Positions 17,222-27,282 of a stretch of DNA of 64,000 bases are shown one piece after another (the stretch's first letter is position 1; every line of letters starts with the position of its first letter). The notes beneath the pieces are model-generated. The model did no database searches and was not told the origin of the DNA. It saw only the letters and a program-made list of their open reading frames with translations. This DNA comes from Streptomyces sp. BK340 (GTDB lineage: Bacteria > Actinomycetota > Actinomycetes > Streptomycetales > Streptomycetaceae), in the NCBI RefSeq assembly GCF_007827595.1, contig NZ_VISR01000005.1, forward strand, positions 124,001 through 188,000, written 5' to 3'. A program made the position numbers and the translations under genes.

Positions 17222-18688
17222 TCAGCTCTGGTCGGACCACCACTCCTTGAGGGCCGACACCGCCGCATCGTGCTCCATCGGACCGTGCTCCAGGCGCAGC
17301 TCCAGCATGTGCTTGTACGCCTTGCCGATGACGGGGCCAGGACCGACGCCCAGGATCTCCATGATCTGGTTGCCATCGAGGTCCGGGCGGATCGAGTCCA
17401 GCTCCTCCTGCTCCTGGAGCTGCCCGATGCGCCCCTCCAGACCGTCGTAGGCCCGTGACAGCGCGGCCGCCTTCCGCTTGTTGCGCGTGGTGCAGTCGGA
17501 GCGGGTCAGCTTGTGCAGACGGTCCAGAAGCGGGCCCGCGTCACGGACGTAGCGGCGCACCGCCGAATCCGTCCATTCGCCGGTGCCGTAGCCATGGAAG
17601 CGCAGGTGGAGTTCGACCAGACGTGAGACGTCCTTCACCAGGTCGTTGGAGTACTTCAGGGCCGTCATGCGCTTCTTGGTCATCTTCGCGCCGACCACCT
17701 CGTGGTGGTGGAACGAGACCCGGCCGTCCTTCTCGAAGCGGCGGGTGCGCGGCTTGCCGATGTCGTGCAGCAGGGCGGCCAGGCGCAGCGTGAGGTCGGG
17801 GCCGTCCTCCTCCAGCGCCATCGCCTGCTCCAGCACGATCAGCGTGTGGTCGTAGACGTCCTTGTGCCGGTGGTGCTCGTCACGCTCCAGATGCAGGGCC
17901 GGCAGCTCGGGCAGGACGTGGTCGGCGAGCCCGGTCTCGACCAGGAGGCTCAGACCCTTGCGCGGGTTCGCGGAGAGGATCAACTTGTTCAGCTCGTCCC
18001 GGACCCGCTCCGCCGAGACGATCTCGATCCGCCCGGCCATGTCCGTCATCGCCGTGACGACCTCGGGAGCGACTTCGAAGTCCAGCTGGGCGGCGAACCG
18101 GGCGGCCCGCATCATCCGCAGCGGATCGTCCGAGAACGACTCCTCGGGCGTGCCGGGGGTCCGCAGCACCCGGGCCGCGAGGTCCTCCAGGCCGCCGTGC
18201 GGGTCGATGAACTCCTTCTCCGGCAGCGCCACGGCCATCGCGTTGACCGTGAAGTCCCGGCGGACCAGATCCTGCTCGATGGAGTCGCCGTACGACACCT
18301 CGGGCTTGCGTGAGGTGCGGTCGTACGCCTCGGACCGGTAGGTGGTCACCTCGATCTGAAAGCGCCAGTCAGTGTCTCCGACACGGGCATCCTTCTGCGC
18401 CCCGACCGTGCCGAAGGCGATCCCGACCTCCCAGACGGCGTCCGCCCAGGGCCGCACGATCTTCAGTACGTCCTCGGGGCGCGCGTCGGTGGTGAAATCC
18501 AGGTCGTTGCCGAGCCGGCCGAGCAGCGCGTCGCGGACCGAGCCGCCCACCAGGGCGAGCGAGAACCCGGCCTCCTGGAAACGGCGGGCGAGGTCGTCGG
18601 CCACGGGGGCCACCCGTAGCAGCTCGCTCACAGCGCGTTGCTGCGCCTGGCTCAGGGCAGAGGGATTGTCATCGTTGGGGTTCGGCAC
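17222..18688 (-). CDS. pcnA: CCA tRNA nucleotidyltransferase / poly(A) polymerase-family protein
   Basis: The 488-residue enzyme adds or repairs the CCA end of tRNA (or polyadenylates RNA). VGGSVRDALLGR near residue 47 and DLDFTTDA give the nucleotidyltransferase motif with its two metal-binding aspartates. RRDFTVNAMAV and DPLRMMRAARFAAQLDF follow. LLHDIGKPRTR near residue 304 is an HD phosphohydrolase domain, typical of the actinobacterial type. I chose the GTG at 18686-18688. TACCCT lies 8 bp upstream and there is no clear ribosome site, so a leaderless transcript is likely. Neither tRNA gene in this window encodes CCA, so such activity is needed. Confidence 0.92.
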   Translation of the reverse strand: MPNPNDDNPSALSQAQQRAVSELLRVAPVADDLARRFQEAGFSLALVGGSVRDALLGRLGNDLDFTTDARPEDVLKIVRPWADAVWEVGIAFGTVGAQKDARVGDTDWRFQIEVTTYRSEAYDRTSRKPEVSYGDSIEQDLVRRDFTVNAMAVALPEKEFIDPHGGLEDLAARVLRTPGTPEESFSDDPLRMMRAARFAAQLDFEVAPEVVTAMTDMAGRIEIVSAERVRDELNKLILSANPRKGLSLLVETGLADHVLPELPALHLERDEHHRHKDVYDHTLIVLEQAMALEEDGPDLTLRLAALLHDIGKPRTRRFEKDGRVSFHHHEVVGAKMTKKRMTALKYSNDLVKDVSRLVELHLRFHGYGTGEWTDSAVRRYVRDAGPLLDRLHKLTRSDCTTRNKRKAAALSRAYDGLEGRIGQLQEQEELDSIRPDLDGNQIMEILGVGPGPVIGKAYKHMLELRLEHGPMEHDAAVSALKEWWSDQS

Positions 18689-18945
18689 AACAGAAGAGGG
18701 TACGTGGCCCCGGCACCCTGGGGCGCCTCGATTGAACGGGCGCGGATGCCTCCTGCCATAAGCGCACAAGGGCTGCGCTTACGGCGTACATCCGCTCTTC
18801 CCTCGATACTGGATATAGAGGACGCGTCGCTACTGTCTTTCGATCTTGTGAAGCAGACCGCGGCACTTCCCCTCAGCGCGCCTCGTTACCATGCGTGGAC
18901 GCACATTCCGACGACCACTGACGACGACGAGGGACGGGCGAGCGC

Positions 18946-21312
18946 GTGGCCGAGGCGGCTGACTTCCAGGGGACCAGTGCCTCACCTGTGCGCCGGTGGC
19001 TGCGGCGCACCGGAGGACTGCTCGCCGGGGCACCCCTGCTGGCCGGCCTCCTCCAGCTTCCCGCCGCGGGACCGGCACAGGCCGCCTCCTCGGACCCCGT
19101 GTCCGTCTCCGTGGACTCGCTCAGCCCCAGCGCCCCCACGGACGGCGACACGCTGACCGTGTCCGGCACGGTGACCAACAACGGCAAGCAGGCCGTCACC
19201 GGCGCCCACGTGGGCCTGCGGGTGGGTCGCATGCTGAACACTCGCTCGGCGATCGACGGGGTTGCCCAGCACTCCGACGACCTCCAGGGCGGGACCGGCA
19301 CCGAGGTCGGCGGAAAGTACGAGGAGAAGTTCTCCAAGCTGGCTCCGGGCGTCGCCGAGCACTTCAGCATCTCGGTCCCGGTGGACAAGCTCGATCTCGG
19401 CGACGACGGCGTCTACGAGTTCGGCGTCGCCCTGTCCGGCCAGACCTCCGCACAGCCCTGGGACCAGGTCCTCGGCGTCCAGCGGACGTTCCTGCCGTGG
19501 CAGCCCGCCGAGGCCGACACGAAGACAAAGACGACATTCCTCTGGCCGCTGATCTCCACGGTCCACATGACGGCCAGGACGGGTGCCGGCGAGCTGCAGA
19601 CGCCGGTCTTCCTCAATGACGACCTGGCCAAGGAGATCGCCCCGGGCGGTCGGCTGGCGCAGATGCTGGAGCTGGGCAAGGACCTCGACGTCACCTGGGT
19701 GATCGATCCGGACCTGCTGGCGTCGGTGGACGCGATGGCGGGCAACTACCGCGTCCAGGGCGACGGCAACACCACCACGGCCGGCACCCACCAGGCGGTC
19801 GCCAAGCAGTGGCTGGCGGGCCTCCAGAAAGCCGTGGCGGGCAAGGAGGTCGTCGCCCTGCCCTTCGCCGACCCGGACCTGGCCTCCCTCGCGCACAGCG
19901 GCACCAGCGTCACCGGCTCGCTCAGCCACCTCAAGGACGCCACCGACGTCGCCGCCACCACCGTGAAGACCGTGCTTCATGTCACACCGGACACGGACTT
20001 CGCCTGGCCGGTGGAAGGCGCCGTGGACCCGTCGATCATGAAGGTCGCCACCTCGGCCGGTGCCGACCGGGTGATCGCCCGCAGCGACAGCCTCCAGGAG
20101 ACAGCCGGGCTGTCCTACACCCCCTCCGCCGCCCGCCCCGTCGGCGGCGGCACGACGGCGGTGGTGGCCGACGCACGGCTGTCCACCGCCTTCGACGGCG
20201 ATCTGACCAAGGCGGACTCGGCCACACTCGCCGTGCAGGAGTTCCTGGCGCAGAGTCTGGAGCTGAACGCTCAGACGGACGAGCAGCGCAGCATCGTCGT
20301 CGCTCCGCAGCGCATGCCGTCGGCGAGCCAGGCCCAGGCGATGGCGACGGCGCTGAAGGCGCTCCAGGACGAAACCTGGTCGCAGTCGCAGAACCTCACC
20401 GCGGCCGCCAAGGCCAAGCCCGACCCGGACGCCACCACGCGCATCCCGTCCACGTCCGCCTACCCCTCCTCGCTGCGCAAGCAGGAGCTGCCCAGGACGG
20501 CCTTCGAGCAGATCGCGCGCACGCAGGACAAGCTCGACAACTTCAAGGTGATCCTCAGCGACCAGTCCCGCGTGGTCACCCCGTTCGGCAGGGCCATAAA
20601 CCGTGAGATGTCCACGTCGTGGCGCGACCGCAGCACGGAGGCGGACAGCTTCCGGGGTGACGTGGAGAACTGGCTCGACGAACTCGCCGACCAGGTCAAA
20701 CTGATCGACAAGTCCGAGACCAAGCTCTCCGGGCGCAGCGCCACCATCCCGGTGACCGTCCAGAACAACCTCGTCCAGCCCGTGAACCACCTCGTGCTGC
20801 GGCTCACCTCGACGAACCCGACCCGCCTGAAGATCGGCGGCAAGGCCTACTACGAGCAGCGCGTCGAGGTCTCCGGCGGCCACAGCCAGTCCGTGAAGTT
20901 CACCACCTCGGCCAACGCCAACGGCCGGGTCTCGGTCTACGCCCAGCTCTACACCGAGGACGGCCAGGAATACGGCGACCCCGTCCAGTTCGATGTGAAG
21001 GTCACCGAGGTCACGCCCACGGTCATGCTGGTCATCGGCGGCGGCGTGCTCCTCCTCGTCCTGGCCGGCTTCCGGATGTACACCCAGCGCAAGCGCGCGG
21101 CCGCCCGCCAGGCCGAGGACGACGGCCCCGACGCCGCGGGGGAGGACACCGGTGAGAAGCCCGGGAACCCCGGCGCCCCCGGGGATCGTCTCCCGGAAGA
21201 GTCCGACGCCCCCTCCGGGGAAGACGACCCGGAGCAGCCGAGTGACCCTGCACCGGACACCGCACCGGAAAGCGCCGACCCGTCCGGGACGGGTGAGAGA
21301 GTGGACCGTTGA
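18946..21312 (+). CDS. DUF6049-family secreted, membrane-anchored protein
   Basis: The 788-residue protein has an N-terminal signal (RRWLRRTGGLL, a hydrophobic run, then PAAGPAQAA) with a probable cleavage near residue 47. A CARDB-like beta domain (GDTLTVSGTVTNNGKQAV) follows, then a long extracellular region. One transmembrane helix lies near 688-712 (TVMLVIGGGVLLLVLAGF). A charged cytoplasmic tail rich in Asp, Pro and Gly ends it. In mycobacteria the counterpart sits directly before the MurJ gene, as here, 46 bp upstream. It probably belongs to the wall-synthesis module. No enzyme motif is seen. It is divergent from pcnA, with a 257-bp shared intergenic region holding no gene. Confidence 0.85.
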   Translation: MAEAADFQGTSASPVRRWLRRTGGLLAGAPLLAGLLQLPAAGPAQAASSDPVSVSVDSLSPSAPTDGDTLTVSGTVTNNGKQAVTGAHVGLRVGRMLNTRSAIDGVAQHSDDLQGGTGTEVGGKYEEKFSKLAPGVAEHFSISVPVDKLDLGDDGVYEFGVALSGQTSAQPWDQVLGVQRTFLPWQPAEADTKTKTTFLWPLISTVHMTARTGAGELQTPVFLNDDLAKEIAPGGRLAQMLELGKDLDVTWVIDPDLLASVDAMAGNYRVQGDGNTTTAGTHQAVAKQWLAGLQKAVAGKEVVALPFADPDLASLAHSGTSVTGSLSHLKDATDVAATTVKTVLHVTPDTDFAWPVEGAVDPSIMKVATSAGADRVIARSDSLQETAGLSYTPSAARPVGGGTTAVVADARLSTAFDGDLTKADSATLAVQEFLAQSLELNAQTDEQRSIVVAPQRMPSASQAQAMATALKALQDETWSQSQNLTAAAKAKPDPDATTRIPSTSAYPSSLRKQELPRTAFEQIARTQDKLDNFKVILSDQSRVVTPFGRAINREMSTSWRDRSTEADSFRGDVENWLDELADQVKLIDKSETKLSGRSATIPVTVQNNLVQPVNHLVLRLTSTNPTRLKIGGKAYYEQRVEVSGGHSQSVKFTTSANANGRVSVYAQLYTEDGQEYGDPVQFDVKVTEVTPTVMLVIGGGVLLLVLAGFRMYTQRKRAAARQAEDDGPDAAGEDTGEKPGNPGAPGDRLPEESDAPSGEDDPEQPSDPAPDTAPESADPSGTGERVDR

Positions 21313-21358
21313 GCGATGTCGTGGCCGGTGTGGCCCGGGACGATGAGGTGGGGTAACC

Positions 21359-23710
21359 ATGAACGCGCCGTACGACGGTGACCGCGGTCAGGGCGCGGCC
21401 GGCTCCGGCTACCCCGAGCCGACGCCCGAGCCCGGGCAGGTGCCGCCGCAGCACGCTGCGGACATGTACCTCCAGGACGCCTACGACCAGGACCCCTACC
21501 GGGACCACGATCTCGCTGCCCAGGACCCGGTCGCCGAGGCGCTCTACGACCGTGCCGCGCACCCCCCGCCGCCGCCGGGCACGTACGAGCAGCAGCAGCC
21601 TCTGTACGGTCCGCCGGCCCAGTCGCCGTACGCCCCCGACCCGCGCGTGTGGGCACAGACCCCGGCGCCGGAGCCGGAGGGCGCGGCTCAGTACCTGCCG
21701 TACGGTGACGACCCCCGTACGACCCAGTTCGTGGGCGTGGACGACCTGGTGTCGCACTCCGGCGAGGAGTACCACCAGCCCGACGCCTTCGCGCACCTCT
21801 TCCGGGACCAGCAGCAGGGCGGTGCGCCCGCGCCGATGGAGCCTCCTGCCGGGCCGGGCACGGCTGCCGTGCCGGGCCCCGGGCAGGGCCCGGCGGCTCC
21901 GTACCCGGCGCCGCCGCACGCCCAGAGCCCGCAGTACGCGAACCAGTACGCCGAGACGCCGTACCAGGCCGGACAGCCGGTCCAGCCGCCGGTGCCGGCC
22001 CCGGCCGCGGCTCCCGAGCCCGCCGGTCCGTCCGCTCCCGCGGCGGCCTCCGCGCCCACGGCTCCCGCCCCGAAGAAGGGCGGGAAGGCCGGCGGGCTGC
22101 TCAAGTCCAGCGCGGTCATGGCGGCGGGCACGATGGTGTCCCGGCTCACCGGTTTCATCCGCTCCGCGCTGATCGCCGCCGCGCTGGGCCTCGGCTTCCT
22201 CGCCGACTCCTTCCAGGTGGCCTACCAGCTGCCGACGATGATCTACATCCTCACGGTCGGTGGCGGTCTCAACTCCGTCTTCGTGCCCCAGCTGGTGCGC
22301 TCCATGAAGGAGGACGAGGACGGCGGCGAGGCCTTCGCCAACCGGCTGCTGACCCTCGTGATGGTGGCCCTGGCCGCACTGACCGGTCTCGCGATGCTCG
22401 CGGCGCCGCTGCTGGTGCGGGCACTGTCCCCCACCATCGCCGACAACCCTGCGGCCAACGACGTCGCGGTCACCTTCACCCGCTACTTCCTGCCCTCGAT
22501 CTTCTTCATGGGCATCCACGTCGTGATGGGGCAGATCCTGAACGCGCGCGGGAAGTTCGGCGCGATGATGTGGACGCCGGTCCTGAACAACATCGTCATC
22601 ATCATCTCGCTCGGCGCGTTCATCTGGGTCTACGGCACCGCAGCCAACTCTCACCTGGACGTCGCCAGCATCCCGCCGCAGGGTCAGCGACTGCTCGGTG
22701 TCGGTGTGCTGCTCGGCCTGGTCGTCCAGGCCCTCGCGATGATCCCCTACCTGCGCGAGACCGGATTCCGGATCCGGCTGCGCTTCGACTGGAAGGGCCA
22801 CGGCCTGGGCAAGGCCGCGATGCTCGCCAAGTGGACGATCCTGTTCGTGCTCGCCAACCAGGTGGGCGCCATGGTCGTGACGCAGCTCTCCACCGCCGCC
22901 GGCGACGCCTCCGGTGTCAAGGGCACCGGCTTCGCCGCCTACGCCAACGCCCAGCTGATCTGGGGTCTGCCGCAGGCCATCATCACGGTGTCTCTCATGG
23001 CCGCGCTTCTGCCGCGCATCTCGCGGTCGGCCGCCGAGGGCGACAGCGGGGCCATCCGTGACGACATCTCCCAGGGCCTGCGCACCACCGCGGTCGCCAT
23101 CGTGCCCATCGCCTTCGGCTTCCTCGCCCTCGGCATCCCCATGTGCACCCTGATCTTCGGCTCCGCAGGCACCGGCTCGGCCGTCAACATGGGTTACATG
23201 CTGATGGCCTTCGCCCTCGGCCTCATCCCGTACTCCGTGCAGTACGTGGTCCTGCGCGCCTTCTACGCCTACGAGGACACCCGGACGCCCTTCTACAACA
23301 CCGTCATCGTGGCGGCGGTCAACGCCAGCGCCTCCGGGCTCTGCTACCTCCTGCTGCCGGCCCGCTGGGCGGTCGCGGGCATGGCCGCCGCGTACGGCCT
23401 CGCCTACGCGATCGGTGTGGGCGTCGCCTGGCGGAGGCTGCGCAAGCGGCTCGGCGGTGACCTGGACGGCGCACGGGTGCTGCGGACGTACGCGCGGCTC
23501 GGCATCGCCTCGGTACCGGCGGCCCTGCTCAGCGGTGCGGTCTGCTACGGCATCGGGCACACTCTCGGCCAGGGCGTCATCGGCTCCTTCGCGGCGCTGG
23601 TGGTCGGCGGTGCGGTCCTGCTCGGTGTCTTCTTCGTCGCCGCCCGCCGGATGCGGATCGACGAACTCAACTCGCTCGTGGGCATGGTCCGCGGGCGTCT
23701 GGGTCGCTGA
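21359..23710 (+). CDS. murJ: Lipid II flippase MurJ (MviN)
   Basis: MurJ moves lipid II across the membrane. The 783-residue protein has a disordered Pro/Gln/Tyr-rich N-terminal extension of about 245 residues (many QQQ, PAP and YEQ runs), then the MurJ core with 14 helices. Core landmarks are MAAGTMVSRLTGFIRS, then LPTMIYILTVGGGLNSVFVPQL and RYFLPSIFFMGIHVVMGQILNARG (cited here in short stretches only to identify the family). The ATG follows GATGAGG. The extension is normal for Streptomyces but absent from E. coli MurJ. The next gene encodes the pseudokinase that is fused to MurJ in mycobacteria. Confidence 0.95.
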   Translation: MNAPYDGDRGQGAAGSGYPEPTPEPGQVPPQHAADMYLQDAYDQDPYRDHDLAAQDPVAEALYDRAAHPPPPPGTYEQQQPLYGPPAQSPYAPDPRVWAQTPAPEPEGAAQYLPYGDDPRTTQFVGVDDLVSHSGEEYHQPDAFAHLFRDQQQGGAPAPMEPPAGPGTAAVPGPGQGPAAPYPAPPHAQSPQYANQYAETPYQAGQPVQPPVPAPAAAPEPAGPSAPAAASAPTAPAPKKGGKAGGLLKSSAVMAAGTMVSRLTGFIRSALIAAALGLGFLADSFQVAYQLPTMIYILTVGGGLNSVFVPQLVRSMKEDEDGGEAFANRLLTLVMVALAALTGLAMLAAPLLVRALSPTIADNPAANDVAVTFTRYFLPSIFFMGIHVVMGQILNARGKFGAMMWTPVLNNIVIIISLGAFIWVYGTAANSHLDVASIPPQGQRLLGVGVLLGLVVQALAMIPYLRETGFRIRLRFDWKGHGLGKAAMLAKWTILFVLANQVGAMVVTQLSTAAGDASGVKGTGFAAYANAQLIWGLPQAIITVSLMAALLPRISRSAAEGDSGAIRDDISQGLRTTAVAIVPIAFGFLALGIPMCTLIFGSAGTGSAVNMGYMLMAFALGLIPYSVQYVVLRAFYAYEDTRTPFYNTVIVAAVNASASGLCYLLLPARWAVAGMAAAYGLAYAIGVGVAWRRLRKRLGGDLDGARVLRTYARLGIASVPAALLSGAVCYGIGHTLGQGVIGSFAALVVGGAVLLGVFFVAARRMRIDELNSLVGMVRGRLGR

Positions 23711-23828
23711 GTCGGGGGTAGGCGCACAACCATCGTCCGCAGCTGTGTGTCGTGCATAGCGTCGGACTGTGGGCACAATTGGATTCGGCGTCGGACAGCG
23801 TGCAACGGATGGGGAGGCAGGGACGACG

Positions 23829-25547
23829 GTGGCGGAACGGAGCACGGCTGCCGTCGACGTGGCAGACAACAGTGGCGAGCAGCCGCTGACCGCCAAGGCG
23901 GACCAGTCCACGGCCGACGGGGTGGCCCAGAACCCGGAGCGGGACACGGACAGCGAGGGGCAGGGGAGCGGCGGGACGGACGGTCACGGAAAGAAGGCCT
24001 CACCGCCGGAACTGCACAGCGGTCACAAACTCGCCAGACGCTACCGTCTCGAGGAGTGCGTCACCCGACTGGACGGATTCAGCAGCTGGCGTGCGGTCGA
24101 CGAGAAACTCCGTCGCGCCGTCGGCGTGCACATCCTGCCCGCGGACCATGCACGGGCCCGGTCGGTACTGGCCGCAGCGCGTTCCTCGGCGCTGCTCGGC
24201 GATCCACGCTTCGTCCAGGTCCTGGACGCCGTCGAGGAGAACGACCTCGTCTACGTCGTGCACGAATGGCTGCCCGACGCCACCGAACTGACCGCGCTGC
24301 TGGCGGCCGGCCCACTGGAGCCGCACGACGCCTACCAGATGGTCAGTCAGGTCGCCTCCGCCATGGCCGCCGCACACCGCGAGGGGCTCGCCCACCTGCG
24401 GTTGAACCCGAACGCCGTCCTGCGCGCCTCCACCGGCCAGTGGCGCATCCGCGGCCTGGCCGTGAACGCGGCGCTGCGCGGCATCAGTTCCGACACCCCG
24501 CAGCGCACCGACACCGAGTCGATCGGTGCCCTCCTGTACGCCGCGCTGACCCAGCGCTGGCCGTACGAGAACGATGCCTACGGCCTGTCGGGCCTGCCCA
24601 AGGACATCGGCCTGATCGCGCCGGACCAGGTACGCGCCGGTGTCCACCGCGGGCTGTCCGAACTCACCATGCGCGCCCTGGTGAACGACGGGGCCACCGC
24701 GTCCCGGCACGAGGCTCCTTGCACGACGCCGGAGGAGCTGGTCAAGGCGATCGGCGAGATGCCCCGCATCCGCCCGCCGGAGCCGGCGTTCACGGCCCCG
24801 CCGGAGTACCAGCGCACGACGTACCAGCAGGGCACGTACGGACGCCCCGCAGCGCGTCCCGGTGTCTCTCAGCCGATCGCGGCCCCGCCGCCCCCGCTGC
24901 AGAGCCGTACCGGCAAGGCGCTGAAGTGGGCTGTCTCGGCGCTCCTCATCGCCGCGCTGGGCCTGGGCAGCTGGCAGCTGGCGGACGCCCTGATGGGCCA
25001 GGGCGACAAGTCGGACGACACCAACAAGACGCAGATCCAGGACGGCGGGGACAAGAACGGCGCGAAGCCGAAGGCAGCGCCGATAAAGATCGCCAATAGC
25101 CGGGAGTTCGTCGCCGTCGGCGACCCGCAGCACCCCAACGATGTCTCCAAGACCTACGACCACAACGCGTCGACGTACTGGCGGACCAAAACCTTCACCG
25201 AAGGCCCCCCGATCGCGCCGCTCAAGCCGGGTGTCGGCATCGTCTACGACCTCGGTTCGGCGAAGAATCTCAGCACGGCCACCCTGGACCTCCGTTACGA
25301 CGGCAACCACACGACCGTCGAGCTGTACGCCGCCGACACGCTGGCGCCGGCGTCACTCGACTCGATGAAGAAGATCGGCAGCGTCACAACCTCGGGTAAT
25401 ACCGCTACGGTGAAGGTCACCAAGTCGGTGAAGACGCAATACGTCCTCGTGTGGCTGACCGCTGTGCCGTACTCGGGTCCGGACTCGGTCACGTATTCCC
25501 AGGCCGGCTTCAAGCAGGCCATCGGCGAAGTGCGGTTCACGGGCTGA
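23829..25547 (+). CDS. Membrane-anchored pseudokinase with discoidin-like C-terminus (MurJ partner)
   Basis: The 572-residue protein has a protein-kinase-like fold over about 60-300. The catalytic loop reads HREGLAHLRLNPNAVLR, so the HRD aspartate is absent, and no DFG motif is visible: it is a pseudokinase. A transmembrane helix lies near 364-388 (WAVSALLIAALGLGSW). The extracellular end has an F5/8-type (discoidin) beta fold pattern, HNASTYWRTKTF and VYDLGSAKNL. In mycobacteria the same modules are fused to MurJ in one polypeptide. I prefer the GTG at 23829. An earlier GTG at 23769 adds 20 codons of low third-position GC, which argues against it, although TAGCGT 6 bp before it could give a leaderless start. 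Confidence 0.82.
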   Translation: MAERSTAAVDVADNSGEQPLTAKADQSTADGVAQNPERDTDSEGQGSGGTDGHGKKASPPELHSGHKLARRYRLEECVTRLDGFSSWRAVDEKLRRAVGVHILPADHARARSVLAAARSSALLGDPRFVQVLDAVEENDLVYVVHEWLPDATELTALLAAGPLEPHDAYQMVSQVASAMAAAHREGLAHLRLNPNAVLRASTGQWRIRGLAVNAALRGISSDTPQRTDTESIGALLYAALTQRWPYENDAYGLSGLPKDIGLIAPDQVRAGVHRGLSELTMRALVNDGATASRHEAPCTTPEELVKAIGEMPRIRPPEPAFTAPPEYQRTTYQQGTYGRPAARPGVSQPIAAPPPPLQSRTGKALKWAVSALLIAALGLGSWQLADALMGQGDKSDDTNKTQIQDGGDKNGAKPKAAPIKIANSREFVAVGDPQHPNDVSKTYDHNASTYWRTKTFTEGPPIAPLKPGVGIVYDLGSAKNLSTATLDLRYDGNHTTVELYAADTLAPASLDSMKKIGSVTTSGNTATVKVTKSVKTQYVLVWLTAVPYSGPDSVTYSQAGFKQAIGEVRFTG

Positions 25548-25573
25548 CGTCTCACCCGAACCGGAGGGGGCAG

Positions 25574-26299
25574 ATGGCGGAGGGCGCCGGATACGACGGA
25601 GTGAGCGACCAGGACCTGCTCGCCCGCCATGTGGAAGGCGACCCCGATGCCTTCGGTGAGATCGTGCGACGGCATCGGGACCGGCTCTGGGCGGTGGCGC
25701 TACGGACGCTGGGGGACCGGGAGGAGGCCGCTGACGCGGTCCAGGACGCGCTGGTGTCCGCCTACCGGGCCGCGCACACCTTCCGGGGGCAGTCGGCCGT
25801 CACGACCTGGCTGCATCGCATCACCGTGAACGCCTGCCTGGACCGGGCCCGCAAGGCCGCCTCCAGGAAGACCGCTCCGGTCGACGACACCGAGCGGCTG
25901 GAACAGCTGCTGGAGCCGCACGAGGCGGCTTCCGCTCCGGCCGAGCGGAACGATGTGCACCGTCAGCTCCTCGAGGCCCTCGCCACGCTTCCGTATGAGC
26001 AACGAGCGGCTCTGATCCTCGTGGACATGCAGGGCTACCCCGTGGCCGAGGCCGCCCGGATCCTCGATGTACCGACGGGGACCGTGAAGAGCCGTTGCGC
26101 CCGAGGCCGGGCCAGACTTCTTCCGCTGCTCACCCATCTGCGGCCCGGCAATACCGATGACGAAAAAGAACCCGGGCCGGGACGGAACCGGGTGCAAGGG
26201 AAATCCGTCCCACCTGCGACGGATCCCCATGACAAGGGTCCTGGGGGTACGGGTCCGAGCGATTCAACCGTAGTGAAGGGCGGAGGTGGGCGAGCGTGA
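25574..26299 (+). CDS. sigM: ECF RNA polymerase sigma factor SigM
   Basis: The 241-residue protein has region 2 (DPDAFGEIVRRHRDRLW, with DREEAADAVQDALVSAYR) and region 4 (LPYEQRAALILVDMQGYPVAEAARILDVPTG, then TVKSRCARGRARL, the recognition helix). The tail after residue 195 is disordered and charged. The ATG at 25574 follows GGAGGGGG. Its stop overlaps the GTG of the anti-sigma gene, a GTGA overlap that indicates translational coupling. In mycobacteria sigM sits between the MurJ gene and trxB in the same order, which supports the name. Confidence 0.93.
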   Translation: MAEGAGYDGVSDQDLLARHVEGDPDAFGEIVRRHRDRLWAVALRTLGDREEAADAVQDALVSAYRAAHTFRGQSAVTTWLHRITVNACLDRARKAASRKTAPVDDTERLEQLLEPHEAASAPAERNDVHRQLLEALATLPYEQRAALILVDMQGYPVAEAARILDVPTGTVKSRCARGRARLLPLLTHLRPGNTDDEKEPGPGRNRVQGKSVPPATDPHDKGPGGTGPSDSTVVKGGGGRA

Positions 26300-27210
26300 C
26301 TTCCTCGACAGACACGGCCGGGCACCCGGACGTCGCCGAGATCTCCGACCTCACCGAAGGCCTCCTCCCACCGGATCGAAGCACGGAGGTACGGCGCCAC
26401 CTGGAAGGGTGCGAGCTCTGCGCGGACGTGCATTCCTCGCTGGAGGAGATCCGGGGGCTGCTCGGCACCATGCCGGGACCGCCGCGGATGCCGGCGGATG
26501 TCGCGGGGCGTATCGACGCCGCCCTTGCCGCCGAAGCGCTGCTGGCCTCCACCGCACCTGAAGCTCTGACCGCGCCCCTCCTCGTTTCCGAAGAGCCGGC
26601 CCGCACCAGTAGTCGTGTTTCACGTGAAACATCGGTCCCGTCGGACCGCCCCCTCGGGCGCCCCAGCGGATCCACCGGCCCGGGGAGGAAGGGACGCGAG
26701 CGCGCTCGGCGCCGCAGGACAGTCGCCCTGGGTGCCGTTCTCACCGCCGCCGTCCTGGGAGCCGGGTCCCTCGTCCTCCAGTCGCTCATGGGTGGCGGAG
26801 CCGATACGACCGCTCACGGCCGACCGACACCGGCCACCAGCGCGTTCTCCGGGGACAGCGTGCAGAGCCAGGTGAAGGACCTGCTCGCCACGAAGAAGGA
26901 CACAGAGCCGGACTCACGCTCCGGCATCGACTCCCAGCAGAACAGCCCCGGGTCCACCCAGAGCGCGAACACACTGATCCAGACCCAGCCCTCGGTTCCC
27001 GACTGCGTCCGTAAGGCAATCAACAGCAGCGAGGCAGTCCTCGGCGCCAAGACCGGTACCTATGCCGGCAGGAGTGCCTATCTCGTCGTGATGCCCGACG
27101 TCGGCGACAGCACCCGGGTCACGGCCTATGTTGTCGACGCGGACTGCGTCCACCAGGCCACTTCGTCCGTCGGCAAGGTCCTGCTCAAGCAGTCTCTCCC
27201 TCGGACCTGA
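26296..27210 (+). CDS. Zinc-finger (ZAS-type) anti-sigma factor for SigM
   Basis: The 304-residue protein begins with an anti-sigma domain containing HLEGCELC, the H-x3-C-x2-C zinc motif (His35, Cys39, Cys42) of ZAS anti-sigma factors. A single transmembrane helix lies near 141-163 (RRTVALGAVLTAAVLGAG), followed by an extracytoplasmic domain. It is a membrane-bound inhibitor of SigM, coupled to it by a GTGA overlap. Within the coding region 26617-26630 is a parS site, read in this frame as VSRET just before the charged linker to the membrane segment. The linker tolerates such an insertion. Confidence 0.9.
   Translation: MTSSTDTAGHPDVAEISDLTEGLLPPDRSTEVRRHLEGCELCADVHSSLEEIRGLLGTMPGPPRMPADVAGRIDAALAAEALLASTAPEALTAPLLVSEEPARTSSRVSRETSVPSDRPLGRPSGSTGPGRKGRERARRRRTVALGAVLTAAVLGAGSLVLQSLMGGGADTTAHGRPTPATSAFSGDSVQSQVKDLLATKKDTEPDSRSGIDSQQNSPGSTQSANTLIQTQPSVPDCVRKAINSSEAVLGAKTGTYAGRSAYLVVMPDVGDSTRVTAYVVDADCVHQATSSVGKVLLKQSLPRT
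26617..26630. promoter_or_regulatory. parS centromere site (inside the anti-sigma gene)
   Basis: Perfect GTTTCACGTGAAAC in the linker-coding region of the anti-sigma gene. Confidence 0.93.
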
Positions 27211-27282
27211 GTCGGTAGAGGATTCATCTCCGGCTGTGCGGTCATCCGTACCGTGGGCGATCCCCGTGTGCCCGGACACAAC

